Assembly (NCBI RefSeq): GCF_016612535.1
Contig: NZ_JAENXS010000002.1
Coordinates: forward strand, 2,170,001 to 2,234,000
DNA from: Bradyrhizobium diazoefficiens
Lineage (GTDB): Bacteria > Pseudomonadota > Alphaproteobacteria > Rhizobiales > Xanthobacteraceae
DNA length: 64,000 nt
Direction of reading: 5' to 3'
A program made the translations under genes and the position numbers. A model generated the notes under the pieces. That model ran no database searches. It saw only the letters and a list, made by a program, of their open reading frames with translations, and was not told the DNA's origin. Shown here in pieces: positions 12,165 through 20,209 of the stretch (positions are counted from its first letter, which is position 1; each line of letters starts with the position of its first letter).

Positions 12165-13358
12165 CTATTCGGTCGTCGCATAGAGCAGGCTGGCTATGGG
12201 CAGCGCAAGGCCGATGGCCGAGGCCAGCGTCCAGCCGCCTTGCACGAACGCCCAGGCGCCGAGCGCGGATCCGGCGGCGCCGGCCGTGAAGAACGTCGCC
12301 ATATAGAGGCCGTTGAGGCGGCTGCGGTGCGCGTGCCCGAGCACGAAGATGGCGCGAAAGCCCAGCACGACATTGCCCTGCACACCGAAATCGATGGCGA
12401 TCGCGGCCACGACGAGACAGGCGAGGTTGAGCATCGATCCGGCCGCGCCGACATGCGTCGCCAGGAAGCCCAGGGCGACGAACAGCATCGCGGCGATCGT
12501 GGCGATGCGGCTGTGGCCGCGATCGGCGAGCCTGCCTGCGATCGGTGCCGAAAGCACGCCGGACACGCCGGCGAGCGCGAACAGCGCAATGCCGCGCTGG
12601 GTGAAGTCGAATTGGCTGGCGAGCTGGAGCGGCACCACCGTCCAGAACAGGGTGAAGGCGCCGAACAGGCCGGCCTGGTAGAGCGCGCGCCGCCGCAGCA
12701 GCAGGGTGGTGCGCACCAGATGCGGCATCGACATCAACAGCGCACCGTAATGCATGCGTGCGACCGGCTTGCGCTTCGGCAGCGTGATGCGCAGCACGAT
12801 CGCGAGCGCGATCATCAACGCCGCCGAGCAGAAGAACACCGCATGCCACGACAGCGCCGCGGTGACGAAGCTCGACGCCGGCCGCGCCAGCATGATGCCG
12901 AGCATCAATCCGGTCGAGACGTTGCCGACGACGCGGCCACGAATCGCTTCCGGCGCCAGATGGGCCGCATAGGGAATGATGATCTGAACTGCGACCGAGC
13001 CGAGGCCGATGAACAGCGCCGCGACCAGGAACGGCAGCGCATGGGTTGCGAACGCAGCGGCAAGCAGCGCCGCGGCGCCGAGCGTGATCACGGTGCAGAT
13101 CAGCATGCGGTTCTCGACGAGATCGCCGAGCGGCACGATGAACAGCAATCCCGTACCATAGCCGATCTGCGTCATGGTCACGATCAGGCCCGCGGCCGCA
13201 TGCGACAGGCCGAGCGCGGCGCTGATCGGCGCGATCAGCGGCTGGGCATAGTAGATGTTGGCGGCGACCATGCCACAGGCCGCGGCAAGCACGAAGGTCA
13301 GTCGTTGCGACACCGCATCGCTCTCGGGCGCGGCCTCGATCGTGGCATTCATCGTCAT
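12165..13358 (-). CDS. MFS drug/metabolite efflux transporter
   Basis: A 397-residue integral membrane protein with about 12 hydrophobic helices, a proline- and alanine-rich first helix (AANIYYAQPLIAPISAALGL) and the MFS loop region GYGTGLLFIVPLGDLVENR. Similar in outline to YnfM/arabinose-efflux-type MFS proteins, so export of a small molecule is likely; the substrate is unknown. A TetR-family gene lies directly upstream on the same strand, and a 20-bp palindrome 71 bp before this start matches one before tetR, suggesting drug- or metabolite-induced derepression. Confidence 0.88.
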   Translation of the reverse strand: MTMNATIEAAPESDAVSQRLTFVLAAACGMVAANIYYAQPLIAPISAALGLSHAAAGLIVTMTQIGYGTGLLFIVPLGDLVENRMLICTVITLGAAALLAAAFATHALPFLVAALFIGLGSVAVQIIIPYAAHLAPEAIRGRVVGNVSTGLMLGIMLARPASSFVTAALSWHAVFFCSAALMIALAIVLRITLPKRKPVARMHYGALLMSMPHLVRTTLLLRRRALYQAGLFGAFTLFWTVVPLQLASQFDFTQRGIALFALAGVSGVLSAPIAGRLADRGHSRIATIAAMLFVALGFLATHVGAAGSMLNLACLVVAAIAIDFGVQGNVVLGFRAIFVLGHAHRSRLNGLYMATFFTAGAAGSALGAWAFVQGGWTLASAIGLALPIASLLYATTE

Positions 13359-13428
13359 CCCAGACTCTCCGACACTGCCGAAATCTTCGGCACTTGCAAA
13401 ATCTTCGTCACTTCAAGGTCTCCAGATA

Positions 13429-13448
13429 TAGGAAACAATCATTTCCTA
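13429..13448. promoter_or_regulatory. putative TetR operator before the MFS gene
   Basis: Inverted repeat TAGGAAA-N6-TTTCCTA, perfect in both arms. Read on the minus strand it matches the site at 14093-14112 in 17 of 20 positions. It lies between the tetR stop and the MFS start, where an operator for the transporter promoter is expected. Confidence 0.72.
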
Positions 13449-13461
13449 ATTTGACAACAAT

Positions 13462-14082
13462 TCAGGCAAGCAGCTTCATCGCGACGCCGACCAGGCGCTC
13501 GCCGTCGAGCGGCAGCCGCGCCTTGCCGACGACGCGCAGACCCTGCGTGATGCAGATCATCAGCCGCGCGGTGTCGTCGGCCTCGACATGGCGGGGGATC
13601 GAGCCGTCCGCCTGCCCCTCGCGAATGAGGCCGGCGATGAAGCTTTCGTTGGTCTTGAGCTGCGCCGTGACACGCGCGCGGATGACCGGATCGACCGCCG
13701 ACAGCTCGACAGCGCTGCCGACCACGATGCAGCCGCGCCGCCCTTCTGCGCCTTGCGAGTGCTCGACATAGGACAGCAGCACGTTGCGCAGCTTTTCAGC
13801 GCCATTCGCACCTCGCGCCGCAGCGCACCGGGTCTGCTCCCGGCGCACCGTTACGTAGCGCTCGAAGGCGGCGACGAATACGGCATGCTTGTCGCGAAAC
13901 GCCTTGTAGACGCTGCCGGTGGCAAGCCGCATCGCAGCGGTGAGGTCTCCGATCGAGGTGGCATGATAGCCGCGCTCGCAAAACACCCGCACCGCCCCGT
14001 CGAGGGCGGTGTCCATGTCGAACTCCCGGGGACGGCCGGGTGGCTGGGGGGCAGGCAGGGATTGGCGGACGGCTTTTTGCAT
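13462..14082 (-). CDS. TetR-family repressor
   Basis: A 206-residue regulator. The N-terminal HTH spans about residues 22-70: AVRVFCERGYHATSIGDLT, then LATGSVYKAFRDKHAVFVAAF. The ligand domain follows, including the C-terminal GSIPRHVEADDTARLMI of TetR_C families. The start at 14082 (MQKAVRQSLPAPQ) is chosen over the upstream open frame because the operator-like palindrome lies 11 bp before it. It probably represses itself and the MFS transporter encoded next. Confidence 0.88.
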   Translation of the reverse strand: MQKAVRQSLPAPQPPGRPREFDMDTALDGAVRVFCERGYHATSIGDLTAAMRLATGSVYKAFRDKHAVFVAAFERYVTVRREQTRCAAARGANGAEKLRNVLLSYVEHSQGAEGRRGCIVVGSAVELSAVDPVIRARVTAQLKTNESFIAGLIREGQADGSIPRHVEADDTARLMICITQGLRVVGKARLPLDGERLVGVAMKLLA

Positions 14083-14092
14083 TGCGGAATAA

Positions 14093-14112
14093 TAGGGAAT
14101 GATCGTTTCCGA
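14093..14112. promoter_or_regulatory. putative TetR operator before tetR
   Basis: TAGGGAATGATCGTTTCCGA, 17 of 20 positions identical to the reverse complement of the site before the MFS gene. It lies 11 bp upstream of the tetR start, fitting autoregulation. Confidence 0.7.
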
Positions 14113-14170
14113 ATAAAGACACTTGGTTGTGATTGGGGGCGGGCGGTTTGCAACGACGTCGCTGCCAGAC

Positions 14171-14330
14171 CCGTCATCCCCGCGCAATGGCGAAGCCATT
14201 GTCGCTGGAGGTGTGAGCGATGGGGCGCGGAGCGTCCCATCGGGAGCCTCGAAGGATGCACGGCCCCGCTGGAGCCGGGCCGTCGCCCTTCGAGGGCCGC
14301 TGAAGAAGCGGCCACCTCAGGGTGACGGGG
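14171..14330. repeat. dispersed compound palindromic repeat
   Basis: The block opens with CCGTCATCCC and closes with the inverted GGTGACGGGG. It contains nested inverted repeats, for example GCGGCC...GGCCGC and CTTCGAGG/CCTCGAAG-like arms. This is the composition of high-copy intergenic repeats in Bradyrhizobium genomes (family knowledge). No coding sequence is supported here. Confidence 0.6.
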
Positions 14331-14356
14331 ATGGATGAGCGCTCTCGGCTTTGACT

Positions 14357-14437
14357 CCGTCATTGCGAGCGCAGCGAAGCAATCCAGAATCCCTCCGCGG
14401 AAAGACGCTGGATGCTTCGCTGCGTTCGCAATGACGG
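14357..14437. repeat. REP-like palindrome with 30-bp arms
   Basis: Inverted repeat with outer ends CCGTCATTGCG and CGCAATGACGG. The arms continue inward through GCAGCGAAGC and GCTTCGCTGC to CCAG/CTGG around a short GA-rich loop. It could form a long hairpin in either strand. The CATTGCGAGCG...AAGC motif is very common in alphaproteobacterial intergenic DNA. With the preceding block it fills the gap between tetR and the next gene (14113-14661). Confidence 0.75.
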
Positions 14438-14661
14438 AGCAAGGGGCAACATCGCATCCTCCAGTGCACATTCAAATCGCAGTTGGTAGGCCTCGCAGAT
14501 ACACCTTCGCATCCTCGCGGCCCATTCCGGACGCCCTGTAAGCGCGGAACTTTCGTTGCCAATCTGCAACGGTTCCCGACGATCTAATACCGGCCAAAAG
14601 AAACGCCCATTGCGGCCACGAACCCTGCTCACAACGCCGTGAGACAAGCAGGGGAACGACG

Positions 14662-14886
14662 ATGCGTGCACAACGCGTTTGGAACGTGAATGGAGCCGCC
14701 AGCATCGGGCAGCTTCAGTCCAGATTGGACGATTTGAACAAGCGGCTCAGCCAACTCGAGAGCCAGCATCCGGAGAGCTGGAAGATCGACGAGCTGAAAT
14801 CGAGCGCGCTCAGCCTGTCGCGGGAGATCGACGACATCCGCTGCGCCGAGGCGACGGCTGCGTTGCGGGACTTGCTGCGCAAATAA
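14662..14886 (+). CDS. small coiled-coil hypothetical protein, 74 residues
   Basis: Strong ribosome site (AGGGGAACG) before the ATG. The sequence SIGQLQSRLDDLNKRLSQLE continues with heptad-like spacing to SLSREIDDIR, predicting one long coiled coil. No membrane segment or known domain. A homodimerising regulator or structural peptide is possible; function unknown. Confidence 0.6.
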   Translation: MRAQRVWNVNGAASIGQLQSRLDDLNKRLSQLESQHPESWKIDELKSSALSLSREIDDIRCAEATAALRDLLRK

Positions 14887-15068
14887 GTCTGCGGCCGGCG
14901 CGGCGTGGTTGGGATCAGCCGAGCGCCTATCGTTTGTGCACAATCCAGCCACATCTTGAACGTTTATTCCGAGCCGCCACATCTCCCGGAACGCGCGCGC
15001 GGCCTCGCGCGCGAGCCAGGAAGCTGACTGCAGAATCATGGCCGCACATCGCAGAAATTGACCAAGCC

Positions 15069-16073
15069 ATGAGCAATTCTGCATCGGCCAGCCCTGAACG
15101 CCAAATCGTCGTTCTCGTCTATCCGGACATCATGGCGATGGACGTCTGCGGGCCGATGGAAGCCTTCGCCATGGCGAATGCGCTGGCCGGTCGCGTCCTG
15201 TACCGCCTGTCCGTCACCGCCGTCACGACCGATCCGATCACGACATCGCTGGGGTTTTCTATCGTCCCCAACTCCGCACTCACCGATCTCGACGGGCCGA
15301 TCGACACGCTTCTGGTCGCGGGCGGATATGGCCACGTCGCCGCGCTGCGTGACCCAGCCCTGATCGGGTGGCTGCGCGAAGCCGCGCCCCGGGCGCGACG
15401 GTATGGCTCGATCTGCACCGGGGCTTTTCCGCTCGCGGCGTCCGGCCTTCTCGACGGCAAGCGCGCGACCACGCACTGGGCGCTTGCGCTGTCTTTCGCG
15501 CAGAGTTTTCCGTCGACGACGCTCGAGATCGACAGCATCTTCGTGCGCGACGGCCAGACCTACACGTCCGCGGGCATCACGGCCGGGATCGATCTCGCGC
15601 TCGCCTTGATCGAGGAAGATCACGGGCGGACGTTTGCGCTGCGCGTGGCCCGCAGCCTGGTGGTGTTCCTCAAGCGCCCGGGCGGGCAGTCGCAATTCTC
15701 GACGCATCTTCAGGCGCAGTTCAGCGCGGTTCCCGCCCTTCGCAAGGCGCAGGAATGGGCGCTGGCTCACCTCGCTGACGACCTCAGCGCCGAGGCGCTT
15801 GCGGCCCATGTCGGGATGAGCGAGCGGAATTTTCGCCGGCTGTTCGTCGACGAACTGCACGAGACACCACGCGAATATGTCGAGCGGATCCGCCTCGACG
15901 AGGCCCGCCGCCAGATCGAGGATACCGACCTTCCCGCCCAGACTGTCGCAAAACGATGCGGCTTCGGCACCGTGCACAGCCTGCGGCGTGCCTTCGTCCG
16001 TCAGCTCGGCGTGACGCCGCAATGGTATCGCGCGCAGTTCCAGAAGAACGAAGCGGCAAGCGACGGCACCTAA
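15069..16073 (+). CDS. GlxA-family AraC-type regulator with DJ-1/PfpI domain
   Basis: A 334-residue two-domain regulator. Residues 10-180 form a DJ-1/PfpI-like glutamine-amidotransferase fold with the elbow SICTGAFPLAASGLL (Cys116). Residues about 230-325 hold the double AraC HTH: LSAEALAAHVGMSERNFRRLF and PAQTVAKRCGFGTVHSLRRAF, ending LGVTPQWYRAQF. The family includes regulators of arginine, carnitine and glycine-betaine catabolism, but no such operon is adjacent, so the target is unknown. Start MSNSASASPERQ at 15069 is chosen; the open frame upstream overlaps the previous gene in another frame. Confidence 0.9.
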   Translation: MSNSASASPERQIVVLVYPDIMAMDVCGPMEAFAMANALAGRVLYRLSVTAVTTDPITTSLGFSIVPNSALTDLDGPIDTLLVAGGYGHVAALRDPALIGWLREAAPRARRYGSICTGAFPLAASGLLDGKRATTHWALALSFAQSFPSTTLEIDSIFVRDGQTYTSAGITAGIDLALALIEEDHGRTFALRVARSLVVFLKRPGGQSQFSTHLQAQFSAVPALRKAQEWALAHLADDLSAEALAAHVGMSERNFRRLFVDELHETPREYVERIRLDEARRQIEDTDLPAQTVAKRCGFGTVHSLRRAFVRQLGVTPQWYRAQFQKNEAASDGT

Positions 16074-16216
16074 ACTTCCGGTTGCAATCTTTGGCCGGAT
16101 TTATTCGTTCTTTGGCCAAGACTGCACACGCGGCGCGATGGCCGGCGCGCGCATTTCGATGTTTAATCGCGACATTGCCCGCCGCACGTCGCGGCGTCGA
16201 AAGGAGCGCATACCAG

Positions 16217-16864
16217 ATGCGCACCAATGAAATTGTAAATCTATTTCCGGACAATGATTTTCACGCCGTGCCGGCGGTTCTGGACCATCTCTCGGCCGGC
16301 GTGGCCTTGCTCGATCGCAGGCTCCACGTCCAGTTTGCCAACAAGGCCTTCCGGGCCATGACGAATGACGGCGCGCTGGCGCTGCGCGGCCGGACGCTTT
16401 CAAGCACATGGCCAGCCTCGGCACGGCAATTCGATCGCATGACCCGTTCTGCCTTGCTTGGTGCGCCCGGCGGCACGATGGCCATTCCCCATCCGGGCGA
16501 CGGGCGCCTCATCACCATTCTGGTGACGCCGGCGCACGGCCGCGCGCTCGACGGCTTCGGAGATCTCGGGGATCGCGAGAGCGCGGCGATCATCTTCATG
16601 CTCGACCCGGCCCGGCCAACGGCGCTGCCGCCGCAATGGATCATGGACGCCTACAAGCTGACCAGGGCGGAGGCGCAGGTGGCGCTGCAGGCTTCGCTCG
16701 GCCACTCCGTGTCCACCATCGCCGTCCGGCTCGAGATTTCACCGAACACGGTGAAGACCCATCTGCGCCGCGTCTTCGCCAAGACCGGCGTCCGTGGCCA
16801 GGCCGAGCTGGTGGGCCTGCTCTCGGCGCTGCGCTCCGTGCGCGGAGACGGTTGCGGGGCCTGA
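16217..16864 (+). CDS. PAS/LuxR-type transcriptional regulator
   Basis: A 215-residue protein. The first about 140 residues look PAS-like (AVLDHLSAGVALLDRRLHVQFANKAF). The C-terminus is a LuxR HTH (LTRAEAQVALQASLGHSV, then TIAVRLEISPNTVKTHLRRV, then KTGVRGQAELV). AAGGAG precedes the ATG at 16217. No receiver aspartate domain, so it is probably a one-component sensor. Divergence of target genes cannot be judged from the surroundings, which hold only tiny proteins. Confidence 0.85.
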   Translation: MRTNEIVNLFPDNDFHAVPAVLDHLSAGVALLDRRLHVQFANKAFRAMTNDGALALRGRTLSSTWPASARQFDRMTRSALLGAPGGTMAIPHPGDGRLITILVTPAHGRALDGFGDLGDRESAAIIFMLDPARPTALPPQWIMDAYKLTRAEAQVALQASLGHSVSTIAVRLEISPNTVKTHLRRVFAKTGVRGQAELVGLLSALRSVRGDGCGA

Positions 16865-16960
16865 GGCAGGGCCATCGCGCCGATCGTTGCGGCGATTCGA
16901 CAGGCCTCAGGGAACCAACGCCCGCGCGCGCCATTGCCATGAAGAGCATGGAGCAAAATC

Positions 16961-17074
16961 ATGACCAGGCACCTGACGCGAGCCCATTTCGCGCGCGGTG
17001 TGGCCGGCGCTGTTTCCACGCTGGTCCTGTGCGCAACGATGGCCTTCACCATCGCGCGCCACTTCGCGCTGTGA
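16961..17074 (+). CDS. 37-residue membrane peptide, hypothetical
   Basis: Reading from the ATG at 16961: MTRHLTRAHFARGVAGAV, then a hydrophobic stretch STLVLCATMAFTIA and RHFAL. Basic N-terminus plus one helix suggests an inner-membrane peptide. It lies 12 bp before the next small gene in the same direction. Support is limited to codon pattern and hydrophobicity. Confidence 0.4.
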   Translation: MTRHLTRAHFARGVAGAVSTLVLCATMAFTIARHFAL

Positions 17075-17086
17075 GGAAACATTCCC

Positions 17087-17413
17087 ATGATGTCCGACCC
17101 CGAGGAGTCGGTGCGGCTGCAAGGTTTCGGTGAGATGACGTTGCGCACTGCGATCGCAACGGTGATGTTGCTTGCCCCGCGCGAACGCGCGGAGGCCGCG
17201 ATTTTTCGCGTGCGTGACGACGTGCGCCTCGCCGCGAGCGAGATCGCTGAGCTCGCCGCGGACTGGGGCATTACGCCGATGGCCGAGATCAGGTCTCCAA
17301 GGCTCGTCCCGGAGCAGCACTGGCCGGAGATTGTTCGCGGCATGGTGCGCGAGGCGCCGCTGCCGTCGCTGATGGTGGCGTTTTTGCTGGGCGTGCTGGT
17401 GACGCGGCGGTAG
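17087..17413 (+). CDS. hypothetical protein with C-terminal membrane helix, 108 residues
   Basis: The soluble part (FGEMTLRTAIATVMLLAPRERAEAAIFRV and a helical EIAELAADWGITPMAEI) is followed by a C-terminal hydrophobic anchor (SLMVAFLLGVLVTRR). The anchor resembles the glycine-zipper ends of DUF883/ElaB-type stress proteins, but the rest does not clearly match. Two ATGs in tandem at 17087 and 17090 make the exact start uncertain. Function unknown. Confidence 0.5.
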   Translation: MMSDPEESVRLQGFGEMTLRTAIATVMLLAPRERAEAAIFRVRDDVRLAASEIAELAADWGITPMAEIRSPRLVPEQHWPEIVRGMVREAPLPSLMVAFLLGVLVTRR

Positions 17414-17483
17414 CGTACGGTCACCTGAGCCAAGTGGTAGGCGAGCATGTAGACGCGGACCAGACTAGCGTCTTCCCCGGATA

Positions 17484-17511
17484 TGATATATATAGACGAT
17501 ATCATATATCA
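17484..17511. promoter_or_regulatory. AT-rich palindrome before the toxin-antitoxin pair
   Basis: TGATATA at 17484 is inverted as TATATCA ending at 17511, with an inner ATGATAT/ATATCAT pair. It sits 13 bp before the antitoxin start, the usual position of the autoregulatory operator bound by a ribbon-helix-helix antitoxin-toxin complex. Confidence 0.6.
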
Positions 17512-17524
17512 AGGGACAGTCGCA

Positions 17525-17740
17525 ATGCGGACCTTAGTCGATCTTGGCGACAACCAAATTCAGGCGCTGGACGAGTTGTCCAAGAAGGAAAAGCGTTCGC
17601 GCGCCGCGCTCATTCGTCAGGCGATCGACGACTATCTTGCGAAGCGGCAGGGCAAGAACGAAGGCGATGCGTTTGGTCTCTGGGGTAAACGCAAAGTAGA
17701 TGGCCTGGAGTACCAGGCGAAAGCGCGTCGCGAATGGTGA
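17525..17740 (+). CDS. ribbon-helix-helix antitoxin (VapB-like)
   Basis: A 71-residue CopG/RHH protein: strand MRTLVDLGDNQIQALDEL, then helix KEKRSRAALIRQAIDDYLA, then a disordered C-terminal tail that would wrap the toxin. AAGGGA precedes the ATG at 17525. It overlaps the toxin start by 7 bp, typical of coupled type II toxin-antitoxin genes. Confidence 0.85.
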   Translation: MRTLVDLGDNQIQALDELSKKEKRSRAALIRQAIDDYLAKRQGKNEGDAFGLWGKRKVDGLEYQAKARREW

Positions 17741-18099
17741 AGGCGCTATTCGACACCAACATCCTCGTCGACTACCTCAATGCCGTTCCCGAAGCCCGCA
17801 CGGAGCTTCGGCGCTACAGGGAAAAAGCCGTCAGCATCATTACGTGGATGGAGGTCATGGTAGGTGCCGTTCCCGATCTCGAAGCTGCGACGCGCAACTT
17901 TCTGAACGGATTCGATGTCATCGCCGTCGATGAACACGTCGCAGAACGTGCCGTCGGTCTTCGTCGAAACCATCGGATCAAATTGCCGGATGCCGTGATC
18001 TGGGCAACAGCGCAGGTGCATTCCATGCTGCTCGTGACGCGCAACACCAGGGATTTTCCGGATGACGATCCGGGTGTCAGGGCGCCTTACAAGCTGTAG
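17734..18099 (+). CDS. PIN-domain ribonuclease toxin (VapC-like)
   Basis: A 121-residue PIN-domain protein. Acidic metal-binding positions are visible as ALFDTNILVDYL at the N-terminus, ITWMEVMVG in the middle and KLPDAVIWATA near the C-terminus. Family members cleave tRNA or rRNA when freed from the antitoxin. It lies just outside the tRNA-Pro attachment fragment at 18261, so it belongs either to the flank or to an older insertion in the same tRNA. Confidence 0.88.
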   Translation: MVKALFDTNILVDYLNAVPEARTELRRYREKAVSIITWMEVMVGAVPDLEAATRNFLNGFDVIAVDEHVAERAVGLRRNHRIKLPDAVIWATAQVHSMLLVTRNTRDFPDDDPGVRAPYKL

Positions 18100-18260
18100 A
18101 GCTGCGATCGAGAAACGGGCTAGAGCCATGCCGGAGGCACAGCCCGCCCTGCCCGGCTAAATCGGCCGTGGACCCGCCCCCAAAATCGTTGCAATAAGGC
18201 GTTCCGAGGCGCTGGCGGCCGGTCCGCCAAGCCTCTGGAAAACGTCGACTTTTGGAAGAA

Positions 18261-18307
18261 TGGTCGGAGTGGCAGGATTCGAACCTGCGACCCCTGCGTC
18301 CCGAACG
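18261..18307 (-). repeat. tRNA-Pro(CGG) 3' fragment, left attachment site
   Basis: Read on the minus strand: GTTCGGGACGCAGG (3' half of a CGG anticodon arm), then GGTCGCAGGTTCGAATCCTG (T arm), then the acceptor stem and encoded CCA (CCACTCCGACCA). No D arm or 5' acceptor strand precedes it, so it is not a functional tRNA. The same 47 bases recur at 25333-25379. This is the direct-repeat signature of a tyrosine integrase that uses a tRNA 3' end. Confidence 0.85.
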
Positions 18308-18558
18308 TTGGGGGCTTTCCGGAAGATCGTGTAACTACAGGGATTTCCATTTCGTCTGGCCCGCAATGATCCCAGTCTGTTCACGCCATTTCGGTGGTTG
18401 ATCGGTGGTTGGGTTGGTCCAGGCAGTCTCGTCCGGCACGCCCAGAAGCGATTAGAAGCCCACCCATTCGTTCTCTCTTCGTTCATGCGCCGGATAGCCC
18501 CAAACCAGGAAATCGATCCTAGGGCCTCCTAACGCGATCTGAAGGCCATCCAAAAAAG

Positions 18559-18978
18559 ATGGACACCGTGAGCCCCGAACAGCGCAGCCGAAACATGGCT
18601 GCCATCAAGGGAAAGAACACGAAGCCGGAGCTGGCGGTGCGTCGTTTCCTTCACGCCCATGGTCTCCGATATCGGCTGCACGCTGCCCAGCTACCGGGGA
18701 AGCCGGATATGGTCTTCCCGCGGAGAAGCGCGATTGTCTTTGTGCATGGCTGCTTCTGGCATCGCTGTCCCCACTGCCGAGTAGGTGCTCGCTCAGTCCG
18801 ATCGAACACCGGCTACTGGTCCGAGAAGATCAAGCGTAACCAGGCGCGTGATGCTGTGGCGCTCAAGGTTCTGCGATCGGCCGGATGGAAAGTCTTCGTG
18901 GTCTGGGAATGCCAAGTCGCTGACCACAGTCGCCTCAGGCGTCTCGCTAAGGCGCTCAAGGCCCTGCCTCAAGACTAG
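18559..18978 (+). CDS. vsr: very short patch repair endonuclease Vsr
   Basis: A 139-residue strand-specific nuclease that nicks next to T:G mismatches arising by deamination of 5-methylcytosine. Family blocks present: SPEQRSRNMAAIKGKNTKPE, RRFLHAHGLRYRLH, LPGKPDMVFP (catalytic aspartate), FVHGCFWHRCPHC (metal/zinc site) and WEKI-like YWSEKIKRN. Its stop overlaps the restriction gene stop tail to tail in a shared CTAG. Pairing with a C5-cytosine methyltransferase is the expected arrangement. Confidence 0.95.
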   Translation: MDTVSPEQRSRNMAAIKGKNTKPELAVRRFLHAHGLRYRLHAAQLPGKPDMVFPRRSAIVFVHGCFWHRCPHCRVGARSVRSNTGYWSEKIKRNQARDAVALKVLRSAGWKVFVVWECQVADHSRLRRLAKALKALPQD

Positions 18979-20207
18979 TCGGTGTCCCGCGGATCCGACT
19001 TCACCGCCTCAGGACCGGGCTTGTCGTAGTCGGAATCCTTCTCCAGCGCCTGGATCGGCATCTTCTTTTTGCGCCCTTTCGCCGTGGTCTTCTCGACGAC
19101 GGCAGCTTTGGCCAGCGCTGGCCATACCCCCTTCATCCGCCGCGACAGGCTGGCGAGAAACCCGGCCTCCGCGTCGATGTTTGAGACCGCCGCTTCCGGT
19201 GCGACTTCCAAAGCCCAATACGAAAACGATGGAGCGTCCGTGCCAATGGTGCGGTTCACAATGATGGGCGACGGCGTCGTTGCCGATGCCGCATCGGGAT
19301 CAAAAACGAAGATCCAGGCAGGACACTCGGCGGACCGGGTCTGACCGGGCTTCAAGAGGCTGAACGTGCCGTCAGGTTCAGCGATCACCTGCGGGTTTCC
19401 AAGGTGCCGGTCCCAGCTGTCCCAGACGGACTTAGGGATCGCAAGAATGCACCCTGCGCAGCGGCCGTGTTGACCCAACTGGAACTTGAACATCATCTGG
19501 TAGAACGTGCGCTTGAACACGTTCGCGATGTTCGGCCCCTCAATCCCGTCAGACAACCAGCCCTGGTTCTTCTGTAGCGTGTCGGCGAACGTGCTCTTGT
19601 GCAGCCTGAGTCCGTCCTTCAGGTTTCGCACCGCGTGCTGGTAGGAGCCGTGGAAGTCGGTCGTCTGGATCTCCAGGATGCCAAAGCGCCCGATCTCTGG
19701 AACACCCTCCTGGAGCGTTATTTCGATGATCGTGACGTCGAAAGCGAACTCGGGGGACTTGTCGGTCGCTGGGATCGACAGCTCCCCTCCCATCTTCTCG
19801 TCGAAGTAAGTGAAGACGGGCTGCCCAGCCTCAAGACGCTGATGGATGTCGCTTCGCACCTCCTCCTTCACGAGATTGACCGCCGGAGTGACGAACGGGT
19901 CTACCTGGTCAGGGAGGCCGAACAGGCGCCGCACGGCGCCATTAACGATCTCAGGACTGAGCGCACGGTACGGACAGACAAGCCAGTCTTGGCGCACACC
20001 ATTGCTGGGACAGCTGACAGAGCAGACGCCCCTCGACCTGACATTCTTGATGCAGACACGGTCCTCCCCAGTCGCCTGGCTGAGGAAGGGGCACCGCTCC
20101 GAGTTCTGATCGGCGATCGCCTGTGCTGACGAAACCACCGACGGATACACGCGGTGACCGAACCACTCACTGACAAAATTCCCCGCGTCCGACTTGCTCT
20201 TGGCCAT
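18975..20207 (-). CDS. NotI-family restriction endonuclease
   Basis: A 410-residue protein with the cysteine pattern C39, C52, C62, C66, C78 (CPFLSQATG; RSRGVCSVSCP; WLVCP), resembling the rubredoxin-like iron site of NotI. A PD-(D/E)xK-type core follows: FAFDVTIIEI (Asp157) and ILEIQTTDFHGSY (Glu179, Gln181). The E-x-Q form instead of E-x-K is the NotI variant (family knowledge). It is 2 bp downstream of the methyltransferase gene. The recognition site may be GCGGCCGC-like but cannot be read from sequence. The lysine-rich tail (about 370-400) is a likely nonspecific DNA contact. Confidence 0.82.
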   Translation of the reverse strand: MAKSKSDAGNFVSEWFGHRVYPSVVSSAQAIADQNSERCPFLSQATGEDRVCIKNVRSRGVCSVSCPSNGVRQDWLVCPYRALSPEIVNGAVRRLFGLPDQVDPFVTPAVNLVKEEVRSDIHQRLEAGQPVFTYFDEKMGGELSIPATDKSPEFAFDVTIIEITLQEGVPEIGRFGILEIQTTDFHGSYQHAVRNLKDGLRLHKSTFADTLQKNQGWLSDGIEGPNIANVFKRTFYQMMFKFQLGQHGRCAGCILAIPKSVWDSWDRHLGNPQVIAEPDGTFSLLKPGQTRSAECPAWIFVFDPDAASATTPSPIIVNRTIGTDAPSFSYWALEVAPEAAVSNIDAEAGFLASLSRRMKGVWPALAKAAVVEKTTAKGRKKKMPIQALEKDSDYDKPGPEAVKSDPRDTD

Positions 20208-20209
20208 TC

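Noticed and set aside
12057..13454. 465-codon plus-strand open frame rich in Gln, His and Arg
   Set aside because: Antisense of the MFS transporter gene; composition is that of a reverse-complemented membrane protein.
14171..14437. CRISPR array
   Set aside because: Repeats are two unlike palindromes, not regularly spaced direct repeats with unique spacers.
18261..18345. tRNA gene on the minus strand
   Set aside because: Only the 3' half of tRNA-Pro is present; no D arm or 5' acceptor strand can be folded.
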